From contig JAFQES010000014.1 in the NCBI GenBank assembly GCA_017398945.1, positions 36,417-100,416 of the forward strand: 64,000 nucleotides of DNA, read 5' to 3'. The notes below the pieces were generated by a model that searched no databases, was not told the origin of the DNA, and saw only the letters and a list, made by a program, of their open reading frames with translations. The stretch comes from Bacilli bacterium. GTDB lineage: Bacteria > Bacillota_I > Bacilli_A > RF39 > UBA660. Numbering within the stretch: position 1 is the first letter of the stretch; each line of letters begins with the position of its first letter. This document shows positions 52,661 to 62,151 of this stretch, in pieces. A program made the position numbers and the translations under genes.

Positions 52661-54023
52661 ATTATTAAAAGCGTTTGGTAAAATATGTAAGAATATTTAT
52701 AGATTTATTGATAAATTAATTGTAACTCCTATTAGTAAGGCTGTTTATCAAATAAGTAAAAATTTTAATAAAAGAACAGGTGGTTTAGATAAGTTACTAA
52801 ATCGTCCTAATTTCCTATTATATTTATCGTTAATCATTGCGGTCGTTGTTTTCTTGTTAGTAGATTCGAAAGCAATTACTTTAGTAGAAAATGAAGCTGA
52901 AGTAATTACAAATGTTCCTTTAACAGTTAAATATAATGAAGAAGCTTATGTAGTAGATGGGATTCCAGAAAAAGTTGATGTTATTTTAACAGGAAGAAGT
53001 AGTGATTTATATTTAGCTAAACAAATAGGAGAACATGAAGTAGTATTGGATTTAACGGATTATCCAGTAAGTGATACACCACAAGAAGTAAATTTGACTT
53101 ATACAAAGGCAATTGACTCTTTAACATATACTATAGATCCTTCTTATGTAAGAGTTACTATAAAAGAAAAAGAAAGTAGTTTTGCTGATGTAACATATGA
53201 TTTATTAAATGTTAATAAGTTGGATAAAAAGTTAAGTGTTAAAAGTGTTGAAATTTCTGAGTCAGAAGTTGTAGTTAAGGGAAGTAAAGATGCAATTGAA
53301 AATATATCTTCTGTAAAAGCGTTGATTGATTTAAGTGATAGTAAATTTAAAGAAGCTGGAACTCATACAATTGATAATGTTTTATTAGTAGCTTATGATG
53401 GCACTGGAAAAGTATTAGATAAAGTATCTGTTGTGCCTAATACAATTTCAGCGACAGTTACACTTGATTCTTATTCAACTAATGTACCACTTACTATTTT
53501 AACTACCGGAAAGTTAGTTACAGGTAAAGCTATTGCGTCTATTTTAATAAACAATAACGCTAGTATGTCATTAGATATTTATGGTGATCAAGAAGAATTA
53601 AGTAAAATTACTAGTGTTCCAGTAACATTAAATGTTGAAGGTCAAGGTGCCTCTGGAACCAAAACTTATAATGTTTCTATAAATAAACCTACTGGAGTAC
53701 GACATATGAGTGCAACAACAGCGACGATATCTTTTACTTTCGGAGATGAAAAACAAAAGACGGTAGAAATAGCTAATGTTAAATATCGTAATTTAGCTGA
53801 TGGACTTAGTGCTAATGCTTTATCGGATGCAAAAATAAATGTTCAAGTTATTGGGGTACAATCTGTTATAGATGCGATTACTGAAAAAGATATATCTGCA
53901 TATGTTGATTTAGCTGGATATGGAGCAGGGGATTATGAAGTAGATGTATTTATTGATAATACTGATCCAAGGTTAAATTTTATCGTGTCAAATAAAATTG
54001 GTATTAAATTAACTGAAGAATAG
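52653..54023 (+). CDS. cdaR: YbbR-domain regulator CdaR
   Basis: About 456 residues: a short cytoplasmic head, a transmembrane helix (FLLYLSLIIAVVVFLLVDSK, residues about 52-72) and a chain of YbbR-like beta domains outside, with repeated openings such as VPLTVKYNEEAYVVDGIPEK, LLNVNKLDKKLSVKSVEI and VTLNVEGQGASGTKTYN. CdaR binds and modulates CdaA. ATG 52653 has AGAGG nine bases before it; ATG 52644 is in the same frame. The next gene lies beyond a terminator. Confidence 0.9.
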   Translation: MNKLLKAFGKICKNIYRFIDKLIVTPISKAVYQISKNFNKRTGGLDKLLNRPNFLLYLSLIIAVVVFLLVDSKAITLVENEAEVITNVPLTVKYNEEAYVVDGIPEKVDVILTGRSSDLYLAKQIGEHEVVLDLTDYPVSDTPQEVNLTYTKAIDSLTYTIDPSYVRVTIKEKESSFADVTYDLLNVNKLDKKLSVKSVEISESEVVVKGSKDAIENISSVKALIDLSDSKFKEAGTHTIDNVLLVAYDGTGKVLDKVSVVPNTISATVTLDSYSTNVPLTILTTGKLVTGKAIASILINNNASMSLDIYGDQEELSKITSVPVTLNVEGQGASGTKTYNVSINKPTGVRHMSATTATISFTFGDEKQKTVEIANVKYRNLADGLSANALSDAKINVQVIGVQSVIDAITEKDISAYVDLAGYGAGDYEVDVFIDNTDPRLNFIVSNKIGIKLTEE

Positions 54024-54043
54024 GTCTTAAAAACCTATTTTTT
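54019..54043 (+). terminator. Terminator after cdaR
   Basis: AATAGGT (54019-54025) and ACCTATT (54033-54039) around a 7-base loop, then TTTT. The stop codon of cdaR is in the stem. Confidence 0.8.
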
Positions 54044-54045
54044 AG

Positions 54046-54075
54046 TTGACTAAATTTAGCTTTTAGTGGTATTCT
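54046..54075 (+). promoter_or_regulatory. Promoter of the T-box pheST transcript
   Basis: TTGACT (54046-54051), 18-base spacer, TATTCT (54070-54075), directly after the cdaR terminator. Confidence 0.6.
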
Positions 54076-54079
54076 AGTT

Positions 54080-54300
54080 TATAGAAAAGCGATGAAGATA
54101 TTTAAGTAATAATTAATATTTCTAATAAAGAGATAAAATAACATAGGCTGAAATTATTTTAAGAAAAGGTTAATTATGAATTTCAATTATTAGAGCTTTT
54201 AATAGTAATTAGTGCTATAAACTAAAAAAAGAGCTAGAATTCTAGAATTAGGGTGGTACCGCGGGATTATTCTCGTCCCTTAATTTTAGGATTTTTTTAT
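54080..54300 (+). promoter_or_regulatory. T-box riboswitch controlling pheST
   Basis: The conserved T-box sequence AGGGTGGTACCGCGGG is at about 54251-54266, followed by CTCGTCCCT and a T-rich run near 54290 that can act as the terminator 3' side. Upstream a long leader of about 170 bases can form Stem I; AATTTCAATT near 54180-54190 contains TTC, a suitable Phe specifier, though I did not fold the stem. Uncharged tRNA(Phe) would favour the antiterminator and raise pheST transcription. Confidence 0.9.
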
Positions 54301-54315
54301 TTTAAGGAGGAAATT

Positions 54316-55329
54316 ATGCAAGAACAATTAAAAACTATTGTTAGTGAATGTATTAAAGAAGCAGAAAAATGTACTAAAGAAGCCGAAATATTAGAAATTA
54401 AAGCTAAATACTTAGGAAAGAAAAGTGAACTATTTAGTCTTTTGGCATCTTTAAAAGATATGAGTGTTGAAGATAAGAAGAAATATGGAAGCTTATTAAA
54501 TAAGATTAAACAAGAATTAGAACAAAAAATAAATGATTGTTTAGAAAAAATAAATAGTAAAAGTAAGATTAGTTTTGATCCAACATTACCTATTTATGAG
54601 GAATATGGAAGCTTACATCCAATAACAATTGTTGCTAAAGAAACTACAGATATCTTAAAAAGAATGGGATTTACGATTGTTAGTGGTCCAGAAATGGAAA
54701 AGGAATATTATAACTTTGAAGCTTTAAATATTCCAAGTACGCATCCAGCGAGAGATATGCAAGATACTTATTGGTTAGATAATGGACTTTTATTAAGAAC
54801 TCATACATCACCAAACCAAGTAAGAGCTATGGAAAAGTATGGGGCACCAATTAAGATTTGTGCTCCAGGACGTTGTTTTAGAAATGAAGATTTGGATGCT
54901 AGCCATGAAAATACATTCTTTCAATTAGAAGGTATGGTAATTGATGAAAATATTTCAATTAGTAATTTAATTTATGTTATGAAAGGATTATTAAAAGAAG
55001 TATTTAAACAAGATGTTGATGTTCGTCTTCGTCCAGGATTCTTTCCGTTCGTTGAACCAGGTTTTGAACTTGATTGTAGTTGCTTAATTTGTCATGGAAA
55101 AGGATGTCCAACTTGTAAAAATAGTGGTTGGTTAGAATTATGTCCTTGTGGAATGATTCATCCTAATGTTTTAGAAATGAGTAATATCGATACTAAGAAA
55201 TATACTGGATTTGCTTTTGGGTTGGGACTAACTCGTTTAGCAATGATGAAATATAAAATTGATGATATTAGAATATTAAATTCAGGTGATTTAAGATTCT
55301 TAAAAGAATTTACAGGACAGGAGGATTAA
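54316..55329 (+). CDS. pheS: Phenylalanyl-tRNA synthetase alpha chain
   Basis: A 337-residue catalytic subunit. The coiled-coil N-terminus (QEQLKTIVSECIKEAEKCTK) is followed by the class II core: GPEMEKEYYNFEALNIPSTH, DTYWLDNGLLLRTHTSPNQV, PGRCFRNEDLDASHENTFFQ, and GFAFGLGLTRLAMMKYKIDD (motif 3). A Cys-rich insertion, CSCLICHGKGCPTCKNSGWL and ELCPCGMIHPNVL, replaces the more common ILGAGMVHPNV and could bind zinc. ATG 54316 with AAGGAGGAAATT is the start; an upstream ATG at 54253 lies in the T-box. pheT follows by one base. Confidence 0.97.
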   Translation: MQEQLKTIVSECIKEAEKCTKEAEILEIKAKYLGKKSELFSLLASLKDMSVEDKKKYGSLLNKIKQELEQKINDCLEKINSKSKISFDPTLPIYEEYGSLHPITIVAKETTDILKRMGFTIVSGPEMEKEYYNFEALNIPSTHPARDMQDTYWLDNGLLLRTHTSPNQVRAMEKYGAPIKICAPGRCFRNEDLDASHENTFFQLEGMVIDENISISNLIYVMKGLLKEVFKQDVDVRLRPGFFPFVEPGFELDCSCLICHGKGCPTCKNSGWLELCPCGMIHPNVLEMSNIDTKKYTGFAFGLGLTRLAMMKYKIDDIRILNSGDLRFLKEFTGQED

Positions 55330-55330
55330 G

Positions 55331-57658
55331 ATGTTAATATCTTGTAATAAACTTAAATCTCATATTAAAGATAGTCATGATATAGATTGGTTAAAGATTT
55401 GGGACACATTTACAATTAGAACAGCTGAAGTTGAAGGCGTAACTGTAAAAGGCCAAGATTTAAAAGACGTTGTCGTGGCTGAAATTATTGAATGCGAACC
55501 ACATCCTACTAAAGAAAAGTACCATATTTTAAAAGTAAGTGATGGTAAAGAAATTTATGATATTTTATGCGGAGCTCCAAATGTTAGAGTTGGTTTAAAA
55601 GCGCCATTAGTAAAAGTTGGTGGTATGGTAAGTGGATTTACTATTACTGAAAAGAAAATAGCTGGAGTAGTAAGTCAAGGAATGTTATGTGCTGGTGACG
55701 AATTAGGTATTAATGATGATCACGATGGTATTTTAGAGTTTCCTTCTGATACAGTAGTAGGAACTGATATTAAAGATATCTTACCAGTAGAAGATATTAT
55801 TGTTGAAATTGACAATAAGTCACTTACTAATCGTCCTGATTTATGGGGACATTATGGAATAGCTAGAGAAATTGCTGCTATTACAGAACATGAATTACTT
55901 CCTTTAGAACTTGCTGAAGTAACTAATGATAAGGAAGATTTAAAAATAGAAATCAAAGACAAAGATTTATGTTATAGATATTGTGGAATTACAATTGATA
56001 ACATTACTAACAATAAAACTCCTCTAGAAATGCAAATATTTTTACATTATACAGGAGTAAGAAGTATTTCTTTGATAGTCGACTTAACAAATTATTTATT
56101 ATTAGAATTAGGTCAACCAATGCATTCATTTGATAAAGAATATGTTAAAGAAATAGTAGTTGAGAAAGCTAATGATAAAGATATATTTGTTACCTTAGAT
56201 GGAGAAACACGTAATTTAACAAGTGAAATGTTAATGATTAAAAATGGTAAAGAGTATTCAGCTGTAGCAGGTGTTATGGGTGGATTAGATTCAGAAATTA
56301 CTGATAAAACTAATAGTGTCTTTTTGGAAAGTGCGACATTTAATGCTGCTAGTATTAGAAAAACAGCAACTGCTTTAGGACTTAGAACAGAAGCCAGTGC
56401 TAGATATGAAAAGTCATTAGATCCAAACTATGCTGATATTGCTATTAAAAGATATATAAAATTATTAAAAGATAACGATGAAGGAATTGAAGTTTCTTCT
56501 AACTTAACTGATGTATATCCAACTGTACTAGAAGAAGGACATATTACTTTATCAAAAGAATTATTAACAAAATATCTAGGATTTAATTTAGAAGAAGAAA
56601 GAGTTGTAAAAATTCTAACATCTTTAGATTTTAAAGTAACTGTAACTGACGATGCTTATGAAGTTGTTGTTCCAACTTATAGAGCAACTAAAGATGTAAC
56701 GTTGCCTGCTGATATTATTGAAGAAATAGCGAGAATCTATGGTTATGAAAATTTTGCTATTGAACCATTAAAATTAGATTTAACTTTTGAAGAACATGAA
56801 AATATTTTTACTAAAGAATATAATGTAAAAAAATACTTATCAACAAAATATTATCTAAGTGAAGTTCATTCATATATGTGGTATGAAACTAGTTTACTTA
56901 AAACATTAGAATTAGAAAAAGATAATGTTAAATTAGTAGGTAAAAATGAAAATAATATTTTAAGAGATAATTTATCATTATCACTTCTGCATATTGTTAA
57001 AGAAAATTTAAAACATGAAAGTAATGCTTTTGTTTACGAAATTGGAACTGTAATTGTTAATAATGAAAATGAAAGACATTTAGGAATTGTTTTGGCTGAT
57101 AATGAAAATAATTTAGAGAATACTTATTATAAAGCTAAAGAGATCATCGTTAATTTATTTAAAGAATTTAAAAATAGTTCTTGTGAATTTATAAAAAATG
57201 AAAATGCTGAATTATCTGAATTAGCTTATGATATAAATGTTAATAATGAAGTTATAGGAACACTATCAATTTTAAGCTCAAAAGCAACATCAAAAATTGG
57301 TAAAAAGAAAGCTATTGTTTTAGTAGAAATTAACTTTGATAAGTATTGTGAAATGGAAAAGAATACTTTAATTTATAAACCATTAAGTAAATATCCATTT
57401 ACAACATTGGATTACACAATAATTATGTCTAAAGATAATAATTATGAAACTATTAAAGAAGTTGTTGAAAGTTTTGAAAATGAATATATTATTGATTATA
57501 AATTAGTAGGTAAGTTTGAATTAGAAAATGAAACTAAGTATACAATTAGATTTACAGTTGGTTCATATGAAAAAACTTTAGCTACGGAAGACTTACAACA
57601 ATTTAAAGATAGCTTTATTAGCTTAATAAAAGAAAAAGGATTAAACATTATTGAGTAA
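55331..57658 (+). CDS. pheT: Phenylalanyl-tRNA synthetase beta chain
   Basis: A 775-residue subunit with the usual order: EMAP/tRNA-binding domain (VVVAEIIECEPHPTKEKYHI), the B3/B4 editing region (SLTNRPDLWGHYGIAREIAA, VRSISLIVDLTNYLLLELGQ), B5 (VVVPTYRATKDVTLPADIIE), the catalytic-like core and the C-terminal FDX-ACB domain (YPFTTLDYTIIMSKDN, FTVGSYEKTLATEDLQQFK). AGGAGGATTAAG precedes the ATG. It forms the heterotetramer with PheS and is under the same T-box. Confidence 0.97.
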   Translation: MLISCNKLKSHIKDSHDIDWLKIWDTFTIRTAEVEGVTVKGQDLKDVVVAEIIECEPHPTKEKYHILKVSDGKEIYDILCGAPNVRVGLKAPLVKVGGMVSGFTITEKKIAGVVSQGMLCAGDELGINDDHDGILEFPSDTVVGTDIKDILPVEDIIVEIDNKSLTNRPDLWGHYGIAREIAAITEHELLPLELAEVTNDKEDLKIEIKDKDLCYRYCGITIDNITNNKTPLEMQIFLHYTGVRSISLIVDLTNYLLLELGQPMHSFDKEYVKEIVVEKANDKDIFVTLDGETRNLTSEMLMIKNGKEYSAVAGVMGGLDSEITDKTNSVFLESATFNAASIRKTATALGLRTEASARYEKSLDPNYADIAIKRYIKLLKDNDEGIEVSSNLTDVYPTVLEEGHITLSKELLTKYLGFNLEEERVVKILTSLDFKVTVTDDAYEVVVPTYRATKDVTLPADIIEEIARIYGYENFAIEPLKLDLTFEEHENIFTKEYNVKKYLSTKYYLSEVHSYMWYETSLLKTLELEKDNVKLVGKNENNILRDNLSLSLLHIVKENLKHESNAFVYEIGTVIVNNENERHLGIVLADNENNLENTYYKAKEIIVNLFKEFKNSSCEFIKNENAELSELAYDINVNNEVIGTLSILSSKATSKIGKKKAIVLVEINFDKYCEMEKNTLIYKPLSKYPFTTLDYTIIMSKDNNYETIKEVVESFENEYIIDYKLVGKFELENETKYTIRFTVGSYEKTLATEDLQQFKDSFISLIKEKGLNIIE

Positions 57659-57669
57659 TCCTTTTTTTA
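57633..57669 (+). terminator. Terminator after pheT
   Basis: AAAAAGGATTA (57633-57643) pairs with TAATCCTTTTT (57656-57666) around a 12-base loop that holds the last pheT codons; T-run follows. Confidence 0.85.
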
Positions 57670-57688
57670 TATTAAATAATGATTTTTA

Positions 57689-57697
57689 TGATATAAT
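57689..57697 (+). promoter_or_regulatory. Extended -10 for the Myb-repeat operon
   Basis: TGATATAAT at 57689-57697 (TG, A, TATAAT), 35 bases before the GTG start and the only promoter-like element between the pheT terminator and the operon. No clear -35 was seen. Confidence 0.55.
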
Positions 57698-57731
57698 AAA
57701 CCATAAATAAGGTTTGGATGGGGGAATTTTT

Positions 57732-59819
57732 GTGAATAAAAGAGAATGGACATCTGAAGAAGATCAATATATTGTTGATAACTTTGGGAAAATGACTTTT
57801 AGTGATATGGCAAAACATTTAAATTGCTCTATAAACACTGTTCAAAGAAGAGGATTAGAGTTAGGTTTTTCATATGATAAGAAGTCAATTCGTAGATGGA
57901 CTGAAGATGAAATAGAATTATTAAAAGTTATGGCCCCAAAATATTTAAATAAAACAATTGCGCGAAAATTAAAACGTTCTGTAAATGAAGTTAATAAGAA
58001 GGCAAGACAATTAAATATCAAATTAATATCTCGCAAACCTGTATGGAAAAAATGGAAAATTAAATTTTTAAGCGAAAATATTGGAAAAATGTCTCTTACT
58101 CAGCTTCAAAAAGAGTTAGAAGTTAATTATTTTCAACTTATTGATAAAATAGGAGAACTAGGTCTAGAATATAATACCAATTTCTGGAATGAAGAAGAAG
58201 AAAAAATATTAATAGAATTAGTATCTAGAGTTTATATAAGAGAAATTGCTAAAGTTTTAAATAGATCGGAGGGAGCTGTTGTTGCTAAAGCCAGACAAAT
58301 GAATTTAGATTATATAACATTGAAAAAAAATTATAGTGAAGAAGAATTGTTATATATAATGGAAAACTGGGGTATTATACCAGTTACTGAAATGGCTAGA
58401 AATTTAAAAGTTACTGCGGTTATGGTAAGAAATCAAGCTAAGTTAATGAATTTACCTAATACTGGTCAGCAAATCAAATGGACTGAAGAAGAATTGAAAA
58501 AGTTAAAATGCTTGGCATCAAAGAAAACTATAACTGAGTTGGCAAAATATTTTAAAACAACCGAAAGTGCTATTTCAACTGTTGCTTATCATAATAAGAT
58601 TATTTTAAAAGATGATAAAGTACATTGGACAGAAGAAGATAACAAGTTACTAAAAAAATTAGCTCAAACGATGGATTTATTAGAACTGGCTAAAGAAATG
58701 AATCGGACAACAGCTGCTATAAGATTACAGGCAAGAAGGTTAAATATTAGTATAATTCCAAATAAAGAATATGCTGCAAGTCTTTGGAGTGAAGAAGATG
58801 ATAATATTTTAATTAACTTAGCTAAAGAAGGTAAAACATTATTAGAAATTTGTGATTTAATGAATAAAAAGGATAAGATGATTTTAAAAAAAGCTAGATC
58901 TTTGGGAATTGTATTAAACATTGAAGAGCAATGTCCTTGGACTGAAGATGAAATAAAAAGATTAAGAGAATTAGCAAAAACGAAAAAACTAAGTGAATTA
59001 GTTAAAGAGTTAAATCGTACTAGCACTTCAATATATAAAATAGCTCAAAAATTTGATATTGAAATTATATGTGATCGAAAAAGATGGACTGAAGAAGAGT
59101 ATGTGCTATTAGAAAAATTAACTATGGTCGATAAAAAAACGCCCAAAGAAATAGCAAAAATTCTTGATAGAACAGAAGATGCAATAATAGTTAAAATTAA
59201 TAGGAGAGGTTTACAAATTCAAACTAATGATAAAAGATACTGGAAGCCTGAAGAAGAAACTTTATTGGCAGATTTATGGGGAACAACTTCATATGAATTG
59301 TTAGCTAAAGAATTAAATAGATCGGTTTCATCAATAAAAAATAAAGCATTTCAATTGGGATTAGGGGCAGCCATTGAGGGTAATTATAACGGATTAACTA
59401 TTAAAGAAATAAGCACTCTATTAAATGTTAATATCAATACTGTTAATGTCGCTTGGATAAGTTTAGGGTTAAAATGTAAAACTCAAAAAATTTCAAATGT
59501 TAAAAGTTATCGATATGTTGAAATAGTAGATTTGTTTGAGTTTTTAGAAAATAATCAGAATTTATGGGATAGTAGGAATTTAGAAAAAAACATTTTAGGT
59601 TTAGAGCCTCAGTGGTTGGTCGAAAAGCGGCAAAGAGACATAAAAAATAATAGTCAAAATGAACGAACAAAATTAACGAAACAGCAACTATTACTTTCAA
59701 GAAAATTATTTTTAGGGGCTTATAAAGATAGTACTCAAAATATTATTAGTGATGATGTTTCTTTAGATAGAAGTGGACAAAGGTTAATTAGAGGTAAAAA
59801 AAATGAAACAAAAATTTAG
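57732..59819 (+). CDS. Tandem Myb/SANT-like repeat DNA-binding protein A
   Basis: A 695-residue protein formed of about 11 tandem repeats of about 48-52 residues, each W-[TS]-x-[ED]-E then two or three helices, for example RWTEDEIELLKVMAP, then ARKLKRSVNEVNKKARQLNI. The helix-turn-helix part has the Myb/SANT or GcrA-like pattern (E-x-A-x-x-L-x-R-[ST]-x-x-[AS]-[VI]-x-x-K-A-x-x-L). Repeats 3 and 5 deviate in fixed ways (WKKWKIKFLSENIGKMS; LNLPNTGQQIKW). After the repeats comes a different module, YNGLTIKEISTLLNVN to WDSRNLEKNILGLEPQWL, and a short tail. GTG 57732, with GGGGGAA before it, is chosen; TTG 57714 is upstream. The gene overlaps the next by 17 bases. Confidence 0.85.
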   Translation: MNKREWTSEEDQYIVDNFGKMTFSDMAKHLNCSINTVQRRGLELGFSYDKKSIRRWTEDEIELLKVMAPKYLNKTIARKLKRSVNEVNKKARQLNIKLISRKPVWKKWKIKFLSENIGKMSLTQLQKELEVNYFQLIDKIGELGLEYNTNFWNEEEEKILIELVSRVYIREIAKVLNRSEGAVVAKARQMNLDYITLKKNYSEEELLYIMENWGIIPVTEMARNLKVTAVMVRNQAKLMNLPNTGQQIKWTEEELKKLKCLASKKTITELAKYFKTTESAISTVAYHNKIILKDDKVHWTEEDNKLLKKLAQTMDLLELAKEMNRTTAAIRLQARRLNISIIPNKEYAASLWSEEDDNILINLAKEGKTLLEICDLMNKKDKMILKKARSLGIVLNIEEQCPWTEDEIKRLRELAKTKKLSELVKELNRTSTSIYKIAQKFDIEIICDRKRWTEEEYVLLEKLTMVDKKTPKEIAKILDRTEDAIIVKINRRGLQIQTNDKRYWKPEEETLLADLWGTTSYELLAKELNRSVSSIKNKAFQLGLGAAIEGNYNGLTIKEISTLLNVNINTVNVAWISLGLKCKTQKISNVKSYRYVEIVDLFEFLENNQNLWDSRNLEKNILGLEPQWLVEKRQRDIKNNSQNERTKLTKQQLLLSRKLFLGAYKDSTQNIISDDVSLDRSGQRLIRGKKNETKI

Positions 59820-62151
59820 TTGGACGAAAGAAAAAGAAGAAAAATTAAAGAAACTTTGGAATACAATTCCTTTATATAAAATTGCAAAAGAGTTTCAAAC
59901 GACGGAAGAAATCATTATTGCTAAAGCTAAAGAATTAAAGTTGGGAGAATATAAAAGTAATCGTTGGACTAAGGAAGAAGAAGCTCTTTTAAGAGAATAT
60001 TCTAAAAAGTATGTTACAAAAACAATAGCAAAAAAGTTAGGAAGAAGCTATTTAGCAGTTCAAAAAAAAGCAATAAAATTAGGTTTGGAATTACATTCCT
60101 CACCTGATCCTTGGAAAAAATGGATGATAGATTATTTAAAAGATAATATAAATAAACAACCAATAGGTCAAATCCAAACAATGTTAGGTTTAAGTTATCA
60201 TTGTATAATTACAAAATGTAAAGAACTAGGTATTGAATATGTCAAAGAAACTTGGACAGAAGAAGAAATTAATCTATTAAGAGAATTCGCTGATAAGTGT
60301 CATTTTACTGAATTAACAAAAGTATTACCTAATAGAAGTGTTGGGGCTATTTCTGCAAAAGCTTATGAATTAGGAATTCGGACTATTTCTAATTATACAA
60401 AATTGTCTGATGATGATATTAAATATATTAAAGATAATTGGGGAAAAATACCAGCAACTGAAATTGCGAGAAATCTAAAGATTACTATAGGAGTTCTAAA
60501 TAGATATAAAAAAGTATTAAATTTACCTAATACTGGTCAACAAGTAAAGTGGACTGAAGATGTTATAGCAAAAATAAGAAAAGATGCTAAAACAATGAAT
60601 CGTAATGAACTAGCTACAAAGTATAAAACTTCTGTACAACAAATTTCTAGAATAGCTGAATTAAATAACATTAAATTAATAAATTCGAGAATTTTTTGGA
60701 CTGAAGAATTAATTAATGAATTAAAAAAATGTTTAAAAGAAGGATTAGATGTTTTTGAAATAGCTAAAAAGATGGATATTAGTACTGCAAAAGTAAGAAA
60801 CCAAGTTAATGTAATAAAGAATGGAGAAACTAATCAATCTAATCAAAGACGTAATTCAGTTTGGTCAAAACAGGAAGTTGACAAATTAATTGAATTAGCT
60901 GCGACTCATACTTCTAAAGAGATTGCAAGGGGTCTTGGTAAAAAAACAAGTCAAGTAAGTTCTAAAGCAAGAAAACTTGGTATTAATATAAAAAAAGAAG
61001 AATGTTGGTCATCAGAAGATATTGAATCTTTATTGAATTTATATAAAGAAAATGAAGTAAATGTATTAATAGATATGTTACAAAAGTCTGAATCATCTAT
61101 TAGAGAAAAAGCTCAAGAATTAGGGATAACTTTAAAATACAAGCCGCCTGTTAGATGGACGAAAGAAGAAGAAAATTTATTAAAAGTTTATGTTAATAAA
61201 TATACTAATAAGGAAATAGCTAAAATATTAAATAGAACTGAATCATCAGTTGCATCAAAATTAAACTACATGGGTTTGAGAGCGCTAAAATCTAGTTGGT
61301 TTTGGACAGAAGAAGAGGAAAAAACTTTACAAAATTTAGCTACAAAGCACAATGTAGATGAAATAGCATTATTAATGAATAAAAGTTATGAAGCGATAGT
61401 TAATAAAATGTATGAATTGGGTATTAAAAAGGTTCTAACGAGCAACAAAAGATGGACAAAAGAGGAAGAAAGCTATTTGTTAGAATTATTAACTTCTTTT
61501 TCAAACTTTGAAGTGGCTGAAATTCTGGGTAGAAGTGAAGAGGCAATCAGTCGAAAAGCCGCAAGTTTAGGATATAAAATTAATGAAAAGCATCGAAAGT
61601 GGACTAAAGAAGATGAAGTTTTGTTAATGGATTTATGGGGAATAAAACCGATAGAAATTATTGCTAAAAAATTAAATAGAACAGTTTCTTCAATCGTAAA
61701 TAGAGTCTATAAATTAGGATTATCAAGCCAAATAGAAAGTAATTATGATGGACTTACCATTCAAGATGTTTCGGATATGTTTAAAGTAAATAGAAACATT
61801 ATTTTAACCACTTGGGTATCTTTAGGGTTAGAGTTGAATTTTAGAAAAAGATCAGATTATAGTCGTTATGCTTATGTTACAATTGATAATTTGTACAAAT
61901 TTTTAAGAATAAATAGTAATATTTGGGATAGTAGTGTTTTAGACTTAAATACTTTTGGAGTTGAACCAGCTTGGTTAAAAGAAAAAAGAGAAATGGATAA
62001 AAAAAGTAATCCTTCTTTAGAAAAATTAAACTTATTAAAACAAAAATTAATTTTAGCTAAAAAATATTATTTGTCAGATGGTGATGAAGATTTAAATCAA
62101 GAAGAGGGAGCAAAGCTTGTTAGAAAAAATAATCTGGGTGATAATAAATGA
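59803..62151 (+). CDS. Tandem Myb/SANT-like repeat DNA-binding protein B
   Basis: A 782-residue paralog of protein A with about 13 tandem Myb/SANT-like repeats (first FSWTKEKEEKLKKLWNTIPL; late example RWTKEEENLLKVYVNKYT with AKILNRTESSVASKLNYMGL). The special repeat 3 (PWKKWMIDYLKDNINKQP) and the LNLPNTGQQVKWTE link after repeat 5 match protein A, so the first part is aligned repeat by repeat. Two extra repeats occur in the middle. The C-terminal module is again YDGLTIQDVSDMFKVNRN, then DSSVLDLNTFGVEPAWLKEK. ATG 59803 follows AGAGG. The protein is basic and lacks any membrane segment, so a nucleoid or promoter role is the natural reading. Confidence 0.85.
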   Translation: MKQKFSWTKEKEEKLKKLWNTIPLYKIAKEFQTTEEIIIAKAKELKLGEYKSNRWTKEEEALLREYSKKYVTKTIAKKLGRSYLAVQKKAIKLGLELHSSPDPWKKWMIDYLKDNINKQPIGQIQTMLGLSYHCIITKCKELGIEYVKETWTEEEINLLREFADKCHFTELTKVLPNRSVGAISAKAYELGIRTISNYTKLSDDDIKYIKDNWGKIPATEIARNLKITIGVLNRYKKVLNLPNTGQQVKWTEDVIAKIRKDAKTMNRNELATKYKTSVQQISRIAELNNIKLINSRIFWTEELINELKKCLKEGLDVFEIAKKMDISTAKVRNQVNVIKNGETNQSNQRRNSVWSKQEVDKLIELAATHTSKEIARGLGKKTSQVSSKARKLGINIKKEECWSSEDIESLLNLYKENEVNVLIDMLQKSESSIREKAQELGITLKYKPPVRWTKEEENLLKVYVNKYTNKEIAKILNRTESSVASKLNYMGLRALKSSWFWTEEEEKTLQNLATKHNVDEIALLMNKSYEAIVNKMYELGIKKVLTSNKRWTKEEESYLLELLTSFSNFEVAEILGRSEEAISRKAASLGYKINEKHRKWTKEDEVLLMDLWGIKPIEIIAKKLNRTVSSIVNRVYKLGLSSQIESNYDGLTIQDVSDMFKVNRNIILTTWVSLGLELNFRKRSDYSRYAYVTIDNLYKFLRINSNIWDSSVLDLNTFGVEPAWLKEKREMDKKSNPSLEKLNLLKQKLILAKKYYLSDGDEDLNQEEGAKLVRKNNLGDNK

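Noticed and set aside
54253..55329. PheS start at ATG 54253
   Set aside because: That ATG lies in the conserved T-box sequence; ATG 54316 has a strong ribosome binding site and the normal PheS opening.
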